From assembly GCA_036365145.1 (NCBI GenBank), contig JAEOAD010000048.1, positions 16,127,001 through 16,191,000 of the forward strand: a stretch of DNA of 64,000 nt, in the 5' to 3' direction. The DNA comes from Orientallactaga sibirica. Taxonomy: Eukaryota > Chordata > Mammalia > Rodentia > Dipodidae. Positions 21,845 to 33,150 of this stretch are shown in pieces (the first letter of the stretch is position 1; each line of letters starts with the position of its first letter). The notes under the pieces were generated by a model. It was not told where the DNA came from and ran no database searches. It saw only the letters and a list, made by a program, of their open reading frames with translations. Position numbers and translations under genes: made by a program.

Positions 21845-22036
21845 TTAAAAAAATTATTTCTCTGCAAGCAGAGAGAGAGAAGAGAGACAGACTGGGCACA
21901 CCAGGGCCTCCTGCCAATGCAAACTCCAGATGCATGCACCGCTTTGTGCATCTGGCTTTATGTGGGTACTGGGGAATTGAACCCAGCTTTAGGCTTTACA
22001 GGCAAGTGCCTTATATGCTGAGCCATGTCTCCAGCC
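21845..22036 (-). repeat. Dip SINE
   Basis: Antisense standard subtype; the body lacks the usual GAACGA part of GCAAACGAACTCC. The head complement ends GAGCCATGTCTCCAGCCCC. Confidence 0.9.
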
Positions 22037-22049
22037 CCACACATCTCTT

Positions 22050-22065
22050 TTTTTAAAATAAATAA

Positions 22066-22103
<38 letters not shown>

Positions 22104-22362
22104 TATGTGGGGCACATGTGTGCTCACTTCATATAAGCATGGAGGCCAGGGGAGAACATAGGCTGTCCTCCTCTATCACTCATCTGGGTATTTCCATGAG
22201 ATGAAGTCTCTCTGAATCTGCAGCTACAGTTTCCATGAGCCCCAGTGAGTCTCAGGCTTCATGTGGCCACATCCAGCTATTCATGTGGGAAATCAATACT
22301 CTCAGGCCCTCAAGCTCCCGTGGCAAGTGCTCTTAACTACTGAGCCATCTCTCCAGCTCCAG
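22050..22362 (-). repeat. B3-like SINE with a (TG)n tract
   Basis: GGAGGCCAGGGGAGAACATAGG and ACTGAGCCATCTCTCCAGCTCC mark the two ends. A (TG)18 array at 22067-22102 lies in the CA-rich 3' region of the SINE. Confidence 0.72.
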
Positions 22363-22369
22363 GCTTTTA

Positions 22370-22527
22370 TTATTGTTTTGTGGGGGATTTCAAAGTAGGG
22401 TCTCTCTCTGGCCCAGGATGACCTGGAATTCACTATGGAGTCTCAGGCTGGCCTCAGACTCACAGCAATCCTCCTACCTCTGCCTCCCTAATGCTGGGAT
22501 TAAAGATGTGTACCACCATGCCTGGCT
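22370..22527 (-). repeat. B1 SINE, diverged
   Basis: The antisense core from AAAGTAGGGTCTCTCTCTGGC to ACCACCATGCCTGGCT is complete but has more changes than other B1 copies here. Confidence 0.9.
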
Positions 22528-23115
22528 CCAGGCATCATTTTTTAATACTTATTTTTAAGGTTTTCATATAATGTAATGGGTTTTATGTCACCATTTGCAT
22601 ACATATATAATGTTAGAATGCTTTGCTCTTATTTATTCCCCTCCCTTATGATCTTGTCCTCTCCTCTCTCTCCCACTCTTGTTTCCCCCAAGTGGTTCCC
22701 TCTTTTTCCAGCATCTGGTCCTGTCTAGTGCGGCAGCAAAGTGCATGATACAGGGGTGGATATTTCACATTACAAGCCTCCCATCATGAAGAATGTATAT
22801 TTCCTGGTTTCAGTTACCAGTAGTCAACTTCTGGTTTGAAAAGATGAAGTACAAACTACAGAAATAAACCACTCGTGAGCTTTTAAACACTTGCTATTCT
22901 AAGTAGTGTAATGAAATCTTGTGGCATCTCACTCTGACCCACACCCAATATGTGAACCCTCCTTTTGAGCAGCACATCCATAAAGTATACACTACCTGTC
23001 CATTGCTGATGCAGCAGCTGTCTGGTTATCAGATCAACCGCCACTGCATGGGTGCATTCGTGCTCAAGCTACCTTTATTTTACCTAACAATGGTCCCCAA
23101 ATACAAAAACAGTGA
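22528..23115. other. Single-copy stretch
   Basis: Nothing recognised; a pyrimidine-rich patch lies near 22650. Confidence 0.45.
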
Positions 23116-23117
23116 TC

Positions 23118-23340
23118 ATGGGCTGGACGGATGGTTTAGCAGTTAAGGCATTTGCCTGCAAAGTCAAAGGACCCAGGTTAGATTCTCCAGGATCCACGCT
23201 AGCCAAATGCACAAGGGGGTGCACGCATCTGGAGTTCATTTGCCGTGGCTGGAGGCCCTGGCGTGCCCATTCTCTCTCTTTCTCTCTCTGCCTCTTTCTC
23301 TGTCAAATAAATAAATAAATAAAAGTATTTAAAAAAAAAA
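23118..23340 (+). repeat. Dip SINE
   Basis: Standard subtype, GGGCTGGACGGATGGTTTAGC start. GCAGTGATCA before it and after it (23110 and 23345 areas share AGTGATCA) suggests a target duplication. Confidence 0.92.
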
Positions 23341-23351
23341 AAAGCAGTGAT

Positions 23352-23612
23352 CAGGCTGGAGAGATGGCTTAGCGGTTAAGGCGCCTGCCTGCTAAGCCTA
23401 AGAACCCGGTTCCAATCTCCAGGTCCCACGTTTAGCCAGATGCAAAGTGAAGCAAGGGCACAATGCTGCACTTGACCACAAGAGGGCACACACATCTGGA
23501 TTTCATTCACAGCAGCTGAGAGACTGCTGGTGCGCCCATCTCTGTCTCCCTCTCCCTGTCTGTCTCTGTGTCTCTCTCCAAAAATAAAAATAATAAAAAA
23601 AAATTTTTTTAA
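23352..23612 (+). repeat. Dip SINE, long subtype
   Basis: CCTGCTAAGCCTAAGAACCC, the inserted GCACAATGCTGCACTTGACC and CAGCAGCTGAGAGACTGC identify the long subtype. AGCAGTGATC follows again, so this copy probably used the same site as its left neighbour. Confidence 0.93.
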
Positions 23613-24020
23613 AGCAGTGATCTTGGTGATTCAGGTATGTCAAAGAGAAGGGTAAAGTACAGAGGGGAAGGTGACTATTCTAGAAACAAGAAAACAAAAA
23701 CATATTCTGAGTGTTGCAGTTGCCTTAACATTGCTGAACCAACCTCCAGCCAGAAGCAGCTTGTGGGAGGAAGGGTTTATTTCAGTCTTACAGAATCCAG
23801 GAGACACATCATCAACAGTCGAAGAAGCTGGCTCACATCTATACTTCATAGATTCATAGCAGAGAGATAGTATCAAACAGCCAGAGTGCCAACTACTTTC
23901 TATATACACCTGGTAGGGCTGGACTGAAGATCCTCCCCTGGTGACATGCCCTCTAAGCAGGGATCTGCCTACTGAGGACTAAAGTAGGAAATTTAATCAT
24001 AATCAAAAATTCTGGAATCA

Positions 24021-24172
24021 GGCTGGAGAGATGGCTCAGCAGTTAAGACATTTGCCTGCAAAGCCTAATGCCCCTGTTCAGTTTGTTTGCAGTGCTGAAG
24101 GCCCTGACTTGCCCAGTCCTTCTCTCTCTCTGTCTCTCTCCTTGAAAATAAATAAATTAAAAAATACATTTA
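24021..24172 (+). repeat. Dip SINE with central deletion
   Basis: The sequence jumps from CCTAATGCCCCTGTTCAG directly to TTTGTTTGCAGTGC, losing the CCAGATGCACAAGG part. Head and tail are intact. Confidence 0.9.
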
Positions 24173-24173
24173 A

Positions 24174-24475
24174 GGCTGGAGAGATGGCTTAGGGGTTAAG
24201 GCACCTGCCTCCTAAGCCTAAGAACGCTGGTTCCAATCTCCAGCAGTTGCAATCTCCAGGTCCCACGTTTAGCCAGATGCAAAGTGACACAAGGGCGCAA
24301 TGCCGCACTTGACCACAAGGGGGCGCATGCATCTGGATTTTGTTCGCAGCAGCTGAGACACTGCTGGCGCGCCCATCTCTGTCTTCCTCTCTCCTCTCTC
24401 TCTCTCTCTCTGTCTCTCTCTGTCTCTCTCTGTGTCTCTCTCCAAAAAATAATAGAAAATAAAAAAATACATTTA
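24174..24475 (+). repeat. Dip SINE, long subtype, with short internal repeat
   Basis: CAATCTCCAG is repeated (24234 and 24249), adding about 15 bases. The long-subtype block GGGCGCAATGCCGCACTTG and a (CT)n/(GTCTCTCT)n block follow. Confidence 0.93.
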
Positions 24476-24478
24476 AAG

Positions 24479-24732
24479 GGCTGGAGAGATGGCTTAGCGA
24501 TTAAGCGGTTAAGTGGTTAAAGTGTTTGCCTGCAAAGCCAAAGGACCCAGGTTTGATTCCCCAGGACCCATGTAAGCCAGCTGCACAAGGTGGCGCATGC
24601 ATCTGGAGTTTGTTTGCAGTGGCTGAAGGCCATGGAACTCTCATTCTCTCTCTTTTTCTCTCTCTGCCTGTTTCTCACTCTATGTGTGTGTGTCAAATAA
24701 ATTAAATTAAATTAATAAAAATACTTTTTAAA
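24479..24732 (+). repeat. Dip SINE
   Basis: The head carries a small repeat (GATTAAGCGGTTAAGTGGTTAAAG), so the tRNA-like A-box region is extended. Its tail is (AAATT)n rather than (AAATA)n. Confidence 0.93.
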
Positions 24733-24870
24733 ATGCCAGTGTCTGTGGGGTGATACATTCAAACCACCCCACTAGTGCTGGCTGTTCATATTCAGGGCAG
24801 GTCATCGGCACTCAGTTAATCCTTTCTAAAATGTCTTTGCAAACACACCCAAAGGTATGCCTTGGTAATG

Positions 24871-25552
<682 letters not shown>

Positions 25553-25679
25553 CCCTAGTGTTTCTTAATCAAATTATGATTACAATAAAAATCAATCATG
25601 AAAGTACCATTTACAGGTTAAAGCTATTTTTGGAAGGCACCCCATGGATATGAGGGACCATTATATTTCTAGATGTCAG

Positions 25680-26023
25680 TAGTGGTTTGATTCAGGTGTC
25701 CCCCATCAACTTAGGTGTTCTGAATGCTAGGTTCCCAGCTGATGGAGATTTGGGAATGAACGCCTCCTGGAGACAGTGTATTGTTGGGGGCGGGCTTATG
25801 GGTGTTAGAGCCAGTGTCCCCTTGCCAGAGTTTGGCACACTCTCCTGTTGCTATTGTCCACCTGATGTTGGCCAGGGGGTGATGTCCACTCTCTGCTCAC
25901 ATTGTTTCCCCCTGCCATCATGGAGCTTCCCTTTGAGACTATAAGCCAAAATAAACCCTTTTTTCCCTAAAAGCTGCTTGTGGTTGGATGATTTCTGCCA
26001 GCAGTGTGAACCTGACTGCAACA
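25680..26023 (+). mobile_element. Solo LTR, same family as the copy at 53.3 kb
   Basis: GTGGTTTGATTCAGGTGTCC, GGGCTTATGGGTGTTAGAGCC, TTTGGCACACTCTCCTGTTGC, AAGCCAAAATAAACCC (polyadenylation signal) and GAACCTGACTGCAACA give a complete LTR of about 345 bases. It is much better preserved than other LTRs here. An 85-codon open frame across it is not a gene. Confidence 0.78.
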
Positions 26024-26329
26024 GTGTCAGTACAGTGAAGAAAATGATAGAGAAATAATATCAACCCTTCCTTCCAAGGGCGTTATGTTCTCACTTAGAG
26101 ATATCAATTACACCCATTTCCAGCCCAGAGTATTCCTGGAACTCTTGGACCAAATTTTACTGACACACTGCTCCCATTTCATTTCTTCCTCAAAGACTTC
26201 TTTATAAATTTCTGGCATATACTTATGAATCAGAAAATGACCTTCAATCAGAACTTTGTTTCACCTGGAAGGACCTTAAAAATCATTTACTTTTCTGTTA
26301 GTTTTGTGAGTTTGACTTTTTGCTCAGCT
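26024..26329. other. Single-copy stretch
   Basis: No feature recognised. Confidence 0.4.
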
Positions 26330-26398
26330 TGGTATTGAATCTGAGACCTCACAAATGCTAGGTGAGCATCTAACCCTGATCTGCATGCCAGCTCATGA
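26330..26398 (-). repeat. ID-like SINE fragment
   Basis: TTGGTATTGAATCTGAGACC followed by CAAATGCTAGGTGAGCATC is the complement of a tRNA-Ala-derived ID element, without a tail. Confidence 0.55.
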
Positions 26399-26399
26399 T

Positions 26400-26612
26400 A
26401 ATCTCTTTTAAATATTTTATTTATTTATTTAACAGAGAGAGAGAGAGAAAGAGAGAGAGAATGGATGTGCCAGGGCCTCCAGCCACTGCAAATGAATTCC
26501 AGACACATGTGCCCCCTTGTGCATCTGGCTAACGTGGGTCCTGGGGATTGAACCTGGGTCCTTTGGTTTTGCAGGCAAATGCCTTAACTGCTACGCCATC
26601 CCTCAGGCCCAT
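26400..26612 (-). repeat. Dip SINE
   Basis: Standard antisense copy; ATGATAATCTCTT before it and ATGATGATCTCTT after it look like the target duplication. Confidence 0.93.
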
Positions 26613-27535
26613 GATGATCTCTTAATTCCCTCTCATTACATATGAAGAAAATGAAATGACATGCTTCTGCTTGTTCCCAGAGCAGAACAGGTGTCACTGT
26701 GTACAGTGACAGTCAGGTGTAACCACTGAGATTGCCCTGTTTGGCATTATGTATGTCAGAAGTGCCAGCAGGTTGGCTGGAATGACACAGTGTAGATTTT
26801 CTGCCCAGCTGCAATCTAATAGAACATTCCACAGTTGTTCTTCACCAGATCCAAGGAAATGTCTTAAGGGAAACCAGTAATAAAGTTGATTTTTTTTTTA
26901 AGGCTAAAACCTGGATTTTTGTTTCCAAATCACTGCTATTTTGTTGAAAACTCTCCAGACATTCCAGATTCTTCATATTTATGGAGACCATTTTCAAAAC
27001 GACAGAAGGAACAGCCTAAAGTGATATGATGCTATGGTTACATGGTGTATCAGGAGAGATGAGAGTACACCACGCTTCCAGCGGGGCCTTTTTCCCACCC
27101 TCTCTGCAGTTTAAGGGTGCATTGTTAAATAATAAACAGTTCACAGCTGCAAAGAGGAAGTTAAAGACGGACCATAATTTCACATCGAACACAGTTCCAA
27201 AGAGCTCTGTAATTTGTGATAATGATCTTGCTTCTCCTATTCTTTCTGTATGTATCATCTCTTTGGCACCAATTTTTATATAGCATTCCAGGTTTTGGAG
27301 CATTGTCACATCTCATGGGAGAGCTGAGGGAGGATTTTAAATTTGTCACTCAGTTTGCCTCAATTCTTGCCATTTTATCCAATGCCTAACCTGACGATAC
27401 ACAGACCTTATCACCCAATGTTTCAGGGACAGTCTACCTGCTCCTTTAAGAGGAATGGTTGTAAGTGGCCTTTTGCTAATTAGGAAGTGTGATCATACAA
27501 CATTACCATATTTTTTAATTTTTTATATTTTATTT
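26613..27535. other. Single-copy stretch
   Basis: Complementary open frames at 27016-27309 (minus, 97 codons) and 27026-27283 (plus, 85 codons) overlap each other; neither resembles a known protein. Confidence 0.45.
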
Positions 27536-27574
27536 TTTCAATATATTTTATTTATTTACTTGAGAGAGAGAAAG

Positions 27575-27605
<31 letters not shown>

Positions 27606-27757
27606 ATGGGCACACCAGGGCCTCCAGCCACTGCAAACGAAGTCTAGATCCATGTGCCCCTTTGTGCATCTGGCTTATGTGGGTCCTGGAGAATTGAACC
27701 GGGATCATTTGGCTTTGCAGGCAAGCGCCTTGTCCGCTAAGTTATCTCTCCAGCCCC
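27536..27757 (-). repeat. Dip SINE
   Basis: Full antisense copy with a long (AG)n block (27582-27604). Confidence 0.93.
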
Positions 27758-27809
27758 TTATTTTTATTTATTTATTTATTTTTTTTTTTTTTAGGTTGGG
27801 CCTCACTCC

Positions 27810-28015
27810 CTTGTTTTTATTTTAATTTGCGAGAGAAAGAGGGAGAAAGAGAGGAGAGAGAGAGGAGAGAGAGAGAAGCAGGTAGAAAGAAAGTCCAGAA
27901 GGCATCTGGCTACGTGAGGCCTGAACCTGCCACTGCACAAGGCCTTCACACTCTAGAAGGCATCACAAAGTGACCTGGCTAGCACAGCAGGGACTAGCGC
28001 CTTAACCAAAATACA
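27810..28015 (-). repeat. Dip-like SINE, heavily rearranged
   Basis: A purine block (GAGAGAAAGAGGGAGAAAG) and CATCTGGCTACGTGAGGCC recall an antisense Dip SINE. ACTAGCGCCTTAACC is the head region, but the blocks between do not align. Confidence 0.5.
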
Positions 28016-28287
28016 TGAGAAGCCAGGGAATTAAGCCTGGTGGGGGGATTAGAAGCCATCCCCTCCACCCCAATGTCATATTTTATCAGAGTAAAATTCA
28101 ACTGTGTATGTGAAAAAGTGACCTGAAATGTATTAGCACACAGGAGGACGTTTCCTTTACAAAATACCCACAGGAAGCCATTTTGTGGTCTAGAGTGTCT
28201 AATGGAGGAGACAGCAGCAGTGCAAGAAATTTCTAAACATGCCCCTCTTCCTTCAAAGTCCAGTGATGCTTCCAAATCGTGCTCCAT

Positions 28288-30190
28288 GAGACGGGCTGGA
28301 GAGATGGCTCCACTCCAACGCCATTTGTTTTTCAAAGCCAGCAGCCCAGAGGTGGACGCACATTGAGAAGACAGAAGCCATCAGAATTCCCTAGTGCCCG
28401 GAGCTAATGTCAGGTGAGGCCAAAGTGTTGCAGGTGAAGACAGCAGCTGCTAAGGTGTGTGCGTGGCCAAAGGAGCTGTGCAGCCACTGTGGCTTCAGGG
28501 TCAAGCCTGGCCATTGAAGAAGGTGATGGCATGTGTGGACCCAGAGCAGTTAGGGAAGATTTTTTTGCAAAGCCAAAGGACCCAGGTTCAATTTCCCAGA
28601 ACACGGAGGTTTTAAGCCAGATGCTTGGGAAAGATGGCAGAGCAGAGGCTGGACAAAATGCCAAAAGCCAGTTCATTTGCAGTTGCTGCAGGGGCCCTGG
28701 CACACTCAGATTCTCAGAGCAGAGGCTCTTTCTCTCCTCCAGCTCTCAAATAAATAAAAATATTTTTAAAGTGTTGCATGTGTCTGGACATCCTTTTCAG
28801 AGGCTCTGGACAACCCATACTCCCACTCTCTAATGAGTAAAAATTAAATTAAAAACACGTGCAGCCACAGGGGACATTTGCCAGTCACATCACCATACCC
28901 TATCAACCACAAGTTGAAGGTGGGATCTTGTTGCTCCTCCTCCCTCTGGTGTTGCTTACTTGGGTGGGGATTCTAGAGCTTACTCCAGGTCTCCTCATCT
29001 CAATAAATTTATACAGAAGGACTTTCTTCCAGGATGGGACAAAGAAAAGGTAATTAAGCCTTCAGGCCATTCCCAGAAAAAGAATGTCTAGGAAGGTCAA
29101 AAGACTGCAGTCAGCCCTGAGCAAGGCTTAGCTCAGTGAAGACTGTCTCCACCAGCTAGGGATTAAGGGTGAAGTTTAATCAAAACACATGAGACGGGCT
29201 GGAGAGATGGCTCAGTGGTTAAAGCCATTTGTTTTTCAAAGCCTGACAGCCTGGCAACAGAAAATTCCATCAGTGTAGATCATCACCTTTCTGCTACCCA
29301 TAAAGATTTAGGGAGAAAAGTCTATGAGGGTGGATGGCTGTAAATTGTCAACCTGACAAGTTATGCATTTGCTTGTGTTGGGCTGGAGGGAAAGGAGGGC
29401 CTTGCAAAGCCTGTCATAAGCCATTATGCACAGGGTTAACAGGGTGGCGTGATATGTATGGAGTTCATTTGCAGTTGCTGCAGACCCTGGCACACTCATA
29501 TTCTCTCTTTCTCTCTCTCTCTCTTCCTCTTTCTCTCTCTCTTTCTCTCAAATAAATAAAAATATTTTTTTAGTGTTGCATGTGTCTGGAGTTCCTTTTC
29601 AGAGGCTCTGGACAACCCATACTCATGCTCTCTAATGAGTAAAAATTAAATTAAAAATACGTGCAGCCACAGGGGACATTTGCCAGTCAACATCACCATA
29701 CCCTATCAACCACAAGTTGAAAAACTTGGATCTTGTTGCTCCTCCTCCCTCTGGTGTTGCTTACTTGGTCCTTAATTCTTCTGCTTACTCTTGGGTCTCC
29801 TCATCTCAATAAATTTATACAGTTCCTTTCTTCCAGGATGCAACAAATCCAAAGGTATGACAAGGCTTCAGGCCAATCCCAGAAAAAGACTCAGCGATCT
29901 CAACAACTGCAGTGGAACGCGCTGCATGGCCAGCTCAGTGAGGAGACTGTCTCCTCGATCATCTGGGAAGTGAACTGTATGGATGATTTTCCACTTACCC
30001 CAGAAGCTTTCTTTGCCTTAGGGACCATGGTAGGAAAGACATTTCTCTAGTTTTCAATGCCATTATTTCAACAGGCAACAGAAAAAATCCATCAGAAGGT
30101 AGATCATCACCTTTCTGTACCCATAAAGATTTAGGGAGAAAAGTCTATGAGGGTGTGATGGCTTCTGTAAATTGTCAACCTGACAAGACC
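28288..30190. repeat. Tandem duplication (0.8-0.9 kb unit) with mosaic Dip SINEs
   Basis: GAGACGGGCTGGAGAGATGG at 28288 recurs at 29191, CCATTTGTTTTTCAAAGCC at 28321 recurs at 29225, and GCAGCCACAGGGGACATTTG at 28861 recurs at 29662. A shorter third overlap is GTAGATCATCACCTTTCTG at 29275 and 30100. Each unit holds a Dip SINE cut into blocks by unrelated inserted segments. A 105-codon open frame at 29733-30050 crosses the second unit and is not conserved in the first. Confidence 0.75.
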
Positions 30191-30325
30191 TAGAGTCGCC
30201 TGTGGCGGATTACGTAGATTAGCCTCTGCGCCTGTCTATAAGGGATTATCTTTGTTAGGTTAACTAAAGTGAGAAGACCCACATTAACTGTGGGCAACAC
30301 CATTCCATGGGCTGGAGTCCTGGGA
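30150..30325 (+). mobile_element. ERVL-type LTR fragment (MLT2-like)
   Basis: TGTGATGGCTTCTGTAAATTG, GTCAACCTGACAAGACC and TGTGGGCAACACCATTCCATG match the LTRs at 32.3 and 50.0 kb. It stops abruptly at an L1 junction. Confidence 0.62.
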
Positions 30326-30780
30326 TATCCGTGACCTCGCAGTGCCTAGCAATACCTTCACAAGAACCTCAAGAAAAAGAGGATGGCATCAAAATAAAAG
30401 AGAGGGGCCTGGAGAGATGGCTTACTGGTTAAGCGCTTGCCTATGAAGCCTAAGGACCCTGGCTCAAGGCTCCATTCCCCAGGACCCACATAAGCCAGAT
30501 GCACAAGGTGGCACATGCATCTGTAGTTCATTTGCAGTGGCTGGAGGCCCTGGCACTCCCATTCTTTCTCTATGTATCTGCCTCTTTCTCTCTCTCTGTC
30601 TGTCTTTTGCTCTCAAATAAATAAAAAAATAAACGAACAAAAATTTAAACAAAAGAAAGACTAATGGAGAGAGGGAGGGTATATGATGGACAGCAGAGTT
30701 GTGAAGGGGAAAGTGGGGGAGGGGAGGGAAATATCATGGTTTATTGTCAGTGACTATAGAAGTTGTCAATAAAAAAAAGG
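30326..30780 (+). mobile_element. L1 3' UTR end split by a Dip SINE
   Basis: GATATCCGTGACCTCGCAGTG to CATCAAAATAAAAGAGAGG, then AGACTAATGGAGAGAGGGAGG to TAGAAGTTGTCAATAAA after the SINE. Confidence 0.75.
30406..30657 (+). repeat. Dip SINE inside the L1 3' UTR
   Basis: The head variant GGTTAAGCGCTTGCCTATGAAGCC with CTCAAGGCTCCATTCC is shared with the copy at 39.2 kb. AAAAGAGAG/AAAAGAAAG flanks it. Confidence 0.93.
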
Positions 30781-30793
30781 AAATAATAAAAGG

Positions 30794-31012
30794 GGGCTGG
30801 AGAGATGGCTTACTGGTTAAGGCATTCACTTACAAAGCCAAAATACCTAGGTTCTATTCCCCACGACCCACGTTAGCCAGATGCACAAGGGGGCACATGC
30901 GTCTGGACTTTGTTTGCAGTGACTAGAGGCCCTGGTTCGCCCATTCTCTCTCTCTTTCTCTCCCTCTCTATCAAATAAATAAATAAATAAAAATAGTTTT
31001 TTAAAAAAAAGA
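30794..31012 (+). repeat. Dip SINE
   Basis: Inserted 13 bases downstream of the L1 tail; GGTTCTATTCCCCACGACCC shows changes in the B-box region. Confidence 0.92.
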
Positions 31013-31424
31013 AACACAAAGTAGATGTGGTTTGCCCATCAAGGGGGCTCATAGCTCAGCAGGGAGAGAGTCACCCAGTGAAGTTGCATATAAGATAGTG
31101 GTTAGAATCCAAGTCTGAGCAAGTCACCCTTGAGTAGTGAGGGAGTCCCTCAAGGAAGGAGGCCGTTAGCAGCTGAAAAGAGGCTCACTGTAAATTCCAC
31201 ACATCCAGCTTTCCTCCAGCATGGGAGCAGATGGCTGTCTCTGTGTCTGAGCACCAGCAGAAATACTTGCCTTGGCTTGTGTTTCGAGGTCATGTTGTAC
31301 CAAAAAAGACGTACGACTGTTCTAAACATTGGTGTGCAAGATGCTCAGAACTGGAAGGGATTGTTGACAGACTCATGTGCCCATCATGGAAGGAAGGAAG
31401 GCAGGAAGTGCTGGAATTTATTTT

Positions 31425-31429
<5 letters not shown>
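31013..31429. other. Single-copy stretch
   Basis: A 120-codon open frame (31130-31492) runs into the next B1 poly-T, so its 3' part is repeat. The 5' part has no recognised similarity. Confidence 0.4.
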
Positions 31430-31463
<34 letters not shown>

Positions 31464-31596
31464 AGGTAGGGTCTCACTCTAGCTCAGGCTGACCTGGAAT
31501 TCACTATGTAGTCTCAAGTGGATTCGAACTCATGGCGATCCTCGTACCTCTGCTTCCGAGTGCTAGGATTATAGGTATACACCACCACGCCCAGCT
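31430..31596 (-). repeat. B1 SINE with 30-base poly-T
   Basis: The A tail complement is about 30 uninterrupted T, the longest in the window. The core lacks about 7 bases (CTCAAGTGGATTCGAAC). Confidence 0.95.
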
Positions 31597-31611
31597 TTTT
31601 AAAAGATTTTT

Positions 31612-31770
31612 TTTTTCTTTTTTTTTAGTTTTTCGAGGTAGGGTCTCACTCTGGCCCAGGCTGAACTGGAATTAACTATGTAGTCTCAGGGTGGCCTTGA
31701 ACTCATGGCAATCCTCCTACCTCTGCCTCCCAAGTGCTGGGATTAAAGGTGTGAGCCACCACGCCCGGCT
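31612..31770 (-). repeat. B1 SINE
   Basis: Second antisense B1, 16 bases after the first. TTTAAAAGATTTTTT and CTAAAAGATTTTTT flank it, a likely target duplication. Confidence 0.95.
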
Positions 31771-31798
31771 AAAAGATTTTTTAAAAGTTTTATTTGTT

Positions 31799-31970
31799 GG
31801 GCTGGAGGGATGGCTTAGTGGTTGGGGCATTTGCCTGCAAACCCAAAGGACCCAGGTTAGCCAGATGCACAAGGGGGCACATGCGTCTGGAGTTGGTTTG
31901 CAGTGGCTAAAGGCCCTAGCATGCCCATTCACTCTGTTTGTCTGTCTGTCTGTCTCTCTCTCTGACTGTC

Positions 31971-32006
<36 letters not shown>

Positions 32007-32020
32007 AATGTAAAAAAAAT
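31799..32020 (+). repeat. Dip SINE with head deletion
   Basis: ACCCAGGTTAGCCAGATGC joins two normally separate blocks, removing the B-box half. The tail is a clean (AAAT)n. Confidence 0.92.
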
Positions 32021-32029
32021 GTTGACAAA

Positions 32030-32190
32030 GAGGGAAAGGGAGAGAAAGAGAGAATGGGCACACCAGGGCCCTCAACCGTTACAAATGAACTCCAGATGCA
32101 AGCACCACTTTGTGCATCTGGTTTACATGGGTCCTGGGGAATCGAACCTGGGTCCTTTGGCTTCACAGACAGTGCTTTAATCATTAAGGC
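32030..32190 (-). repeat. Dip SINE, diverged head
   Basis: The body is normal but the head complement is reduced to GTGCTTTAATCATTAAGGCC. Confidence 0.88.
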
Positions 32191-32518
32191 CTGCATTTTT
32201 TTAAAATCTCAGGCTTTCTTTGAGTACTTACAGTTGGATTCAATTAGGCTAAATTTGCATATAATAATACTTGACTGAAAACAGGCTAGTTATGACCCCA
32301 TGTGGCAAGTACAATGTCCCTCCCATGGCGGAGATGCAGCAGGTTGGTAATGGTTAATCTTGTTGACTTGATGGGATTTGGAATCGCCATGGAAACAAAC
32401 CTGTGGGCATGTTTTTGAGGGAGTTTCTAGATTAAGCTGAGTTGGGAAGTCCCACGCTACATGTGGGTAGCACCATTCCATGGGCTGGGGTCCTGGACTG
32501 TATAAAAGGGAGAAAGAA

Positions 32519-32697
32519 GGGGCTGGAGAGATGACTCAACAGTTAAGACACTGGCCTGCAAAGCCAAAATGACCTGGGTTTGGCGCATGAATCTAGAGTA
32601 GCTGGTTTGCAGTGGTTAGAGGTCCTGGTGTGCCCATTCTCTCCCTCTGTCTCTTCTCTCTCTCTTTCTCTTCTTGCATATAAATAATTTTTTTAAA
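32519..32697 (+). repeat. Dip SINE with central deletion
   Basis: GACCTGGGTTTGGCGCATG joins the B-box area directly to GGCGCATG, skipping about 45 bases. The tail is TTGCATATAAATAA. Confidence 0.9.
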
Positions 32698-32707
32698 GTA
32701 GAAAAAG

Positions 32708-32905
32708 AGCTGGGGAGGTGCTTGCCTACAAAGTCAAAGGTCTCAGGTTATATTCCCCAGGATCCACATAAACCAGGTGCATAAGGTGGCACATGTGTCT
32801 GGAGTTCATTTGCAGCAGGTGGAACGTCCTGGCACACCTCTTCTCTATCTATCTACCTCTGGCAAATCAGTAAATAAAATAAAATACAAAAAAATTTTAA
32901 AGGCG
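32708..32905 (+). repeat. Dip SINE, head truncated by deletion
   Basis: AGCTGGGGAGGTGCTTGCC lacks the TGGCTTAGCGGTTAAG A-box part. Confidence 0.9.
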
Positions 32906-32929
32906 AAAGAAAGCACGAGATCTCTACTT

Positions 32930-33150
32930 TTTTACTTTTTTATATTTATTATTTATTCATTTGCTAGAGATAGAGAGGAAGAGGCAGATAGAGAGAACGG
33001 GCACACCAGGGCCTTCAGCCACTGCAAACGAACTCCAGATACATGTGCCACCTTGTGCATCTGGCTAATGTGGGTCCTGTGGAATCAAATCTTGGTTACT
33101 TGGCTTTGAAGGCAAGTGCCTTCACCACTCAGCCATCTCTCCAGCCCATA
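32930..33150 (-). repeat. Dip SINE, opposite orientation
   Basis: AGATCTCTACTT before (32918) and after it (33151) is a perfect 12-bp target duplication lying in the tail of the previous SINE and the LTR. Confidence 0.95.

Larger units (their letters stand above)
23735..24770 (-). mobile_element. MaLR-type LTR split by three Dip SINEs
   Basis: The left part has CCAGAAGCAGCTTGTGGGAGG and AAGGGTTTATTTCAGTCTTAC. The missing end, GTGGGGTGATACATTCAAACC, reappears only at 24745, after three consecutive SINEs. Confidence 0.65.

Noticed and set aside
25680..26023. hAT-type DNA transposon (short nonautonomous) for this family and its relatives
   Set aside because: TG...CA ends, a polyadenylation signal near the 3' end, 5-bp rather than 8-bp duplications and a leader-like sequence after one copy fit ERVL/MaLR LTRs better.
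29733..30050. 105-codon plus-strand open frame
   Set aside because: It spans duplicated mosaic sequence; the matching part of the first duplication unit is not open, so there is no sign of coding constraint.
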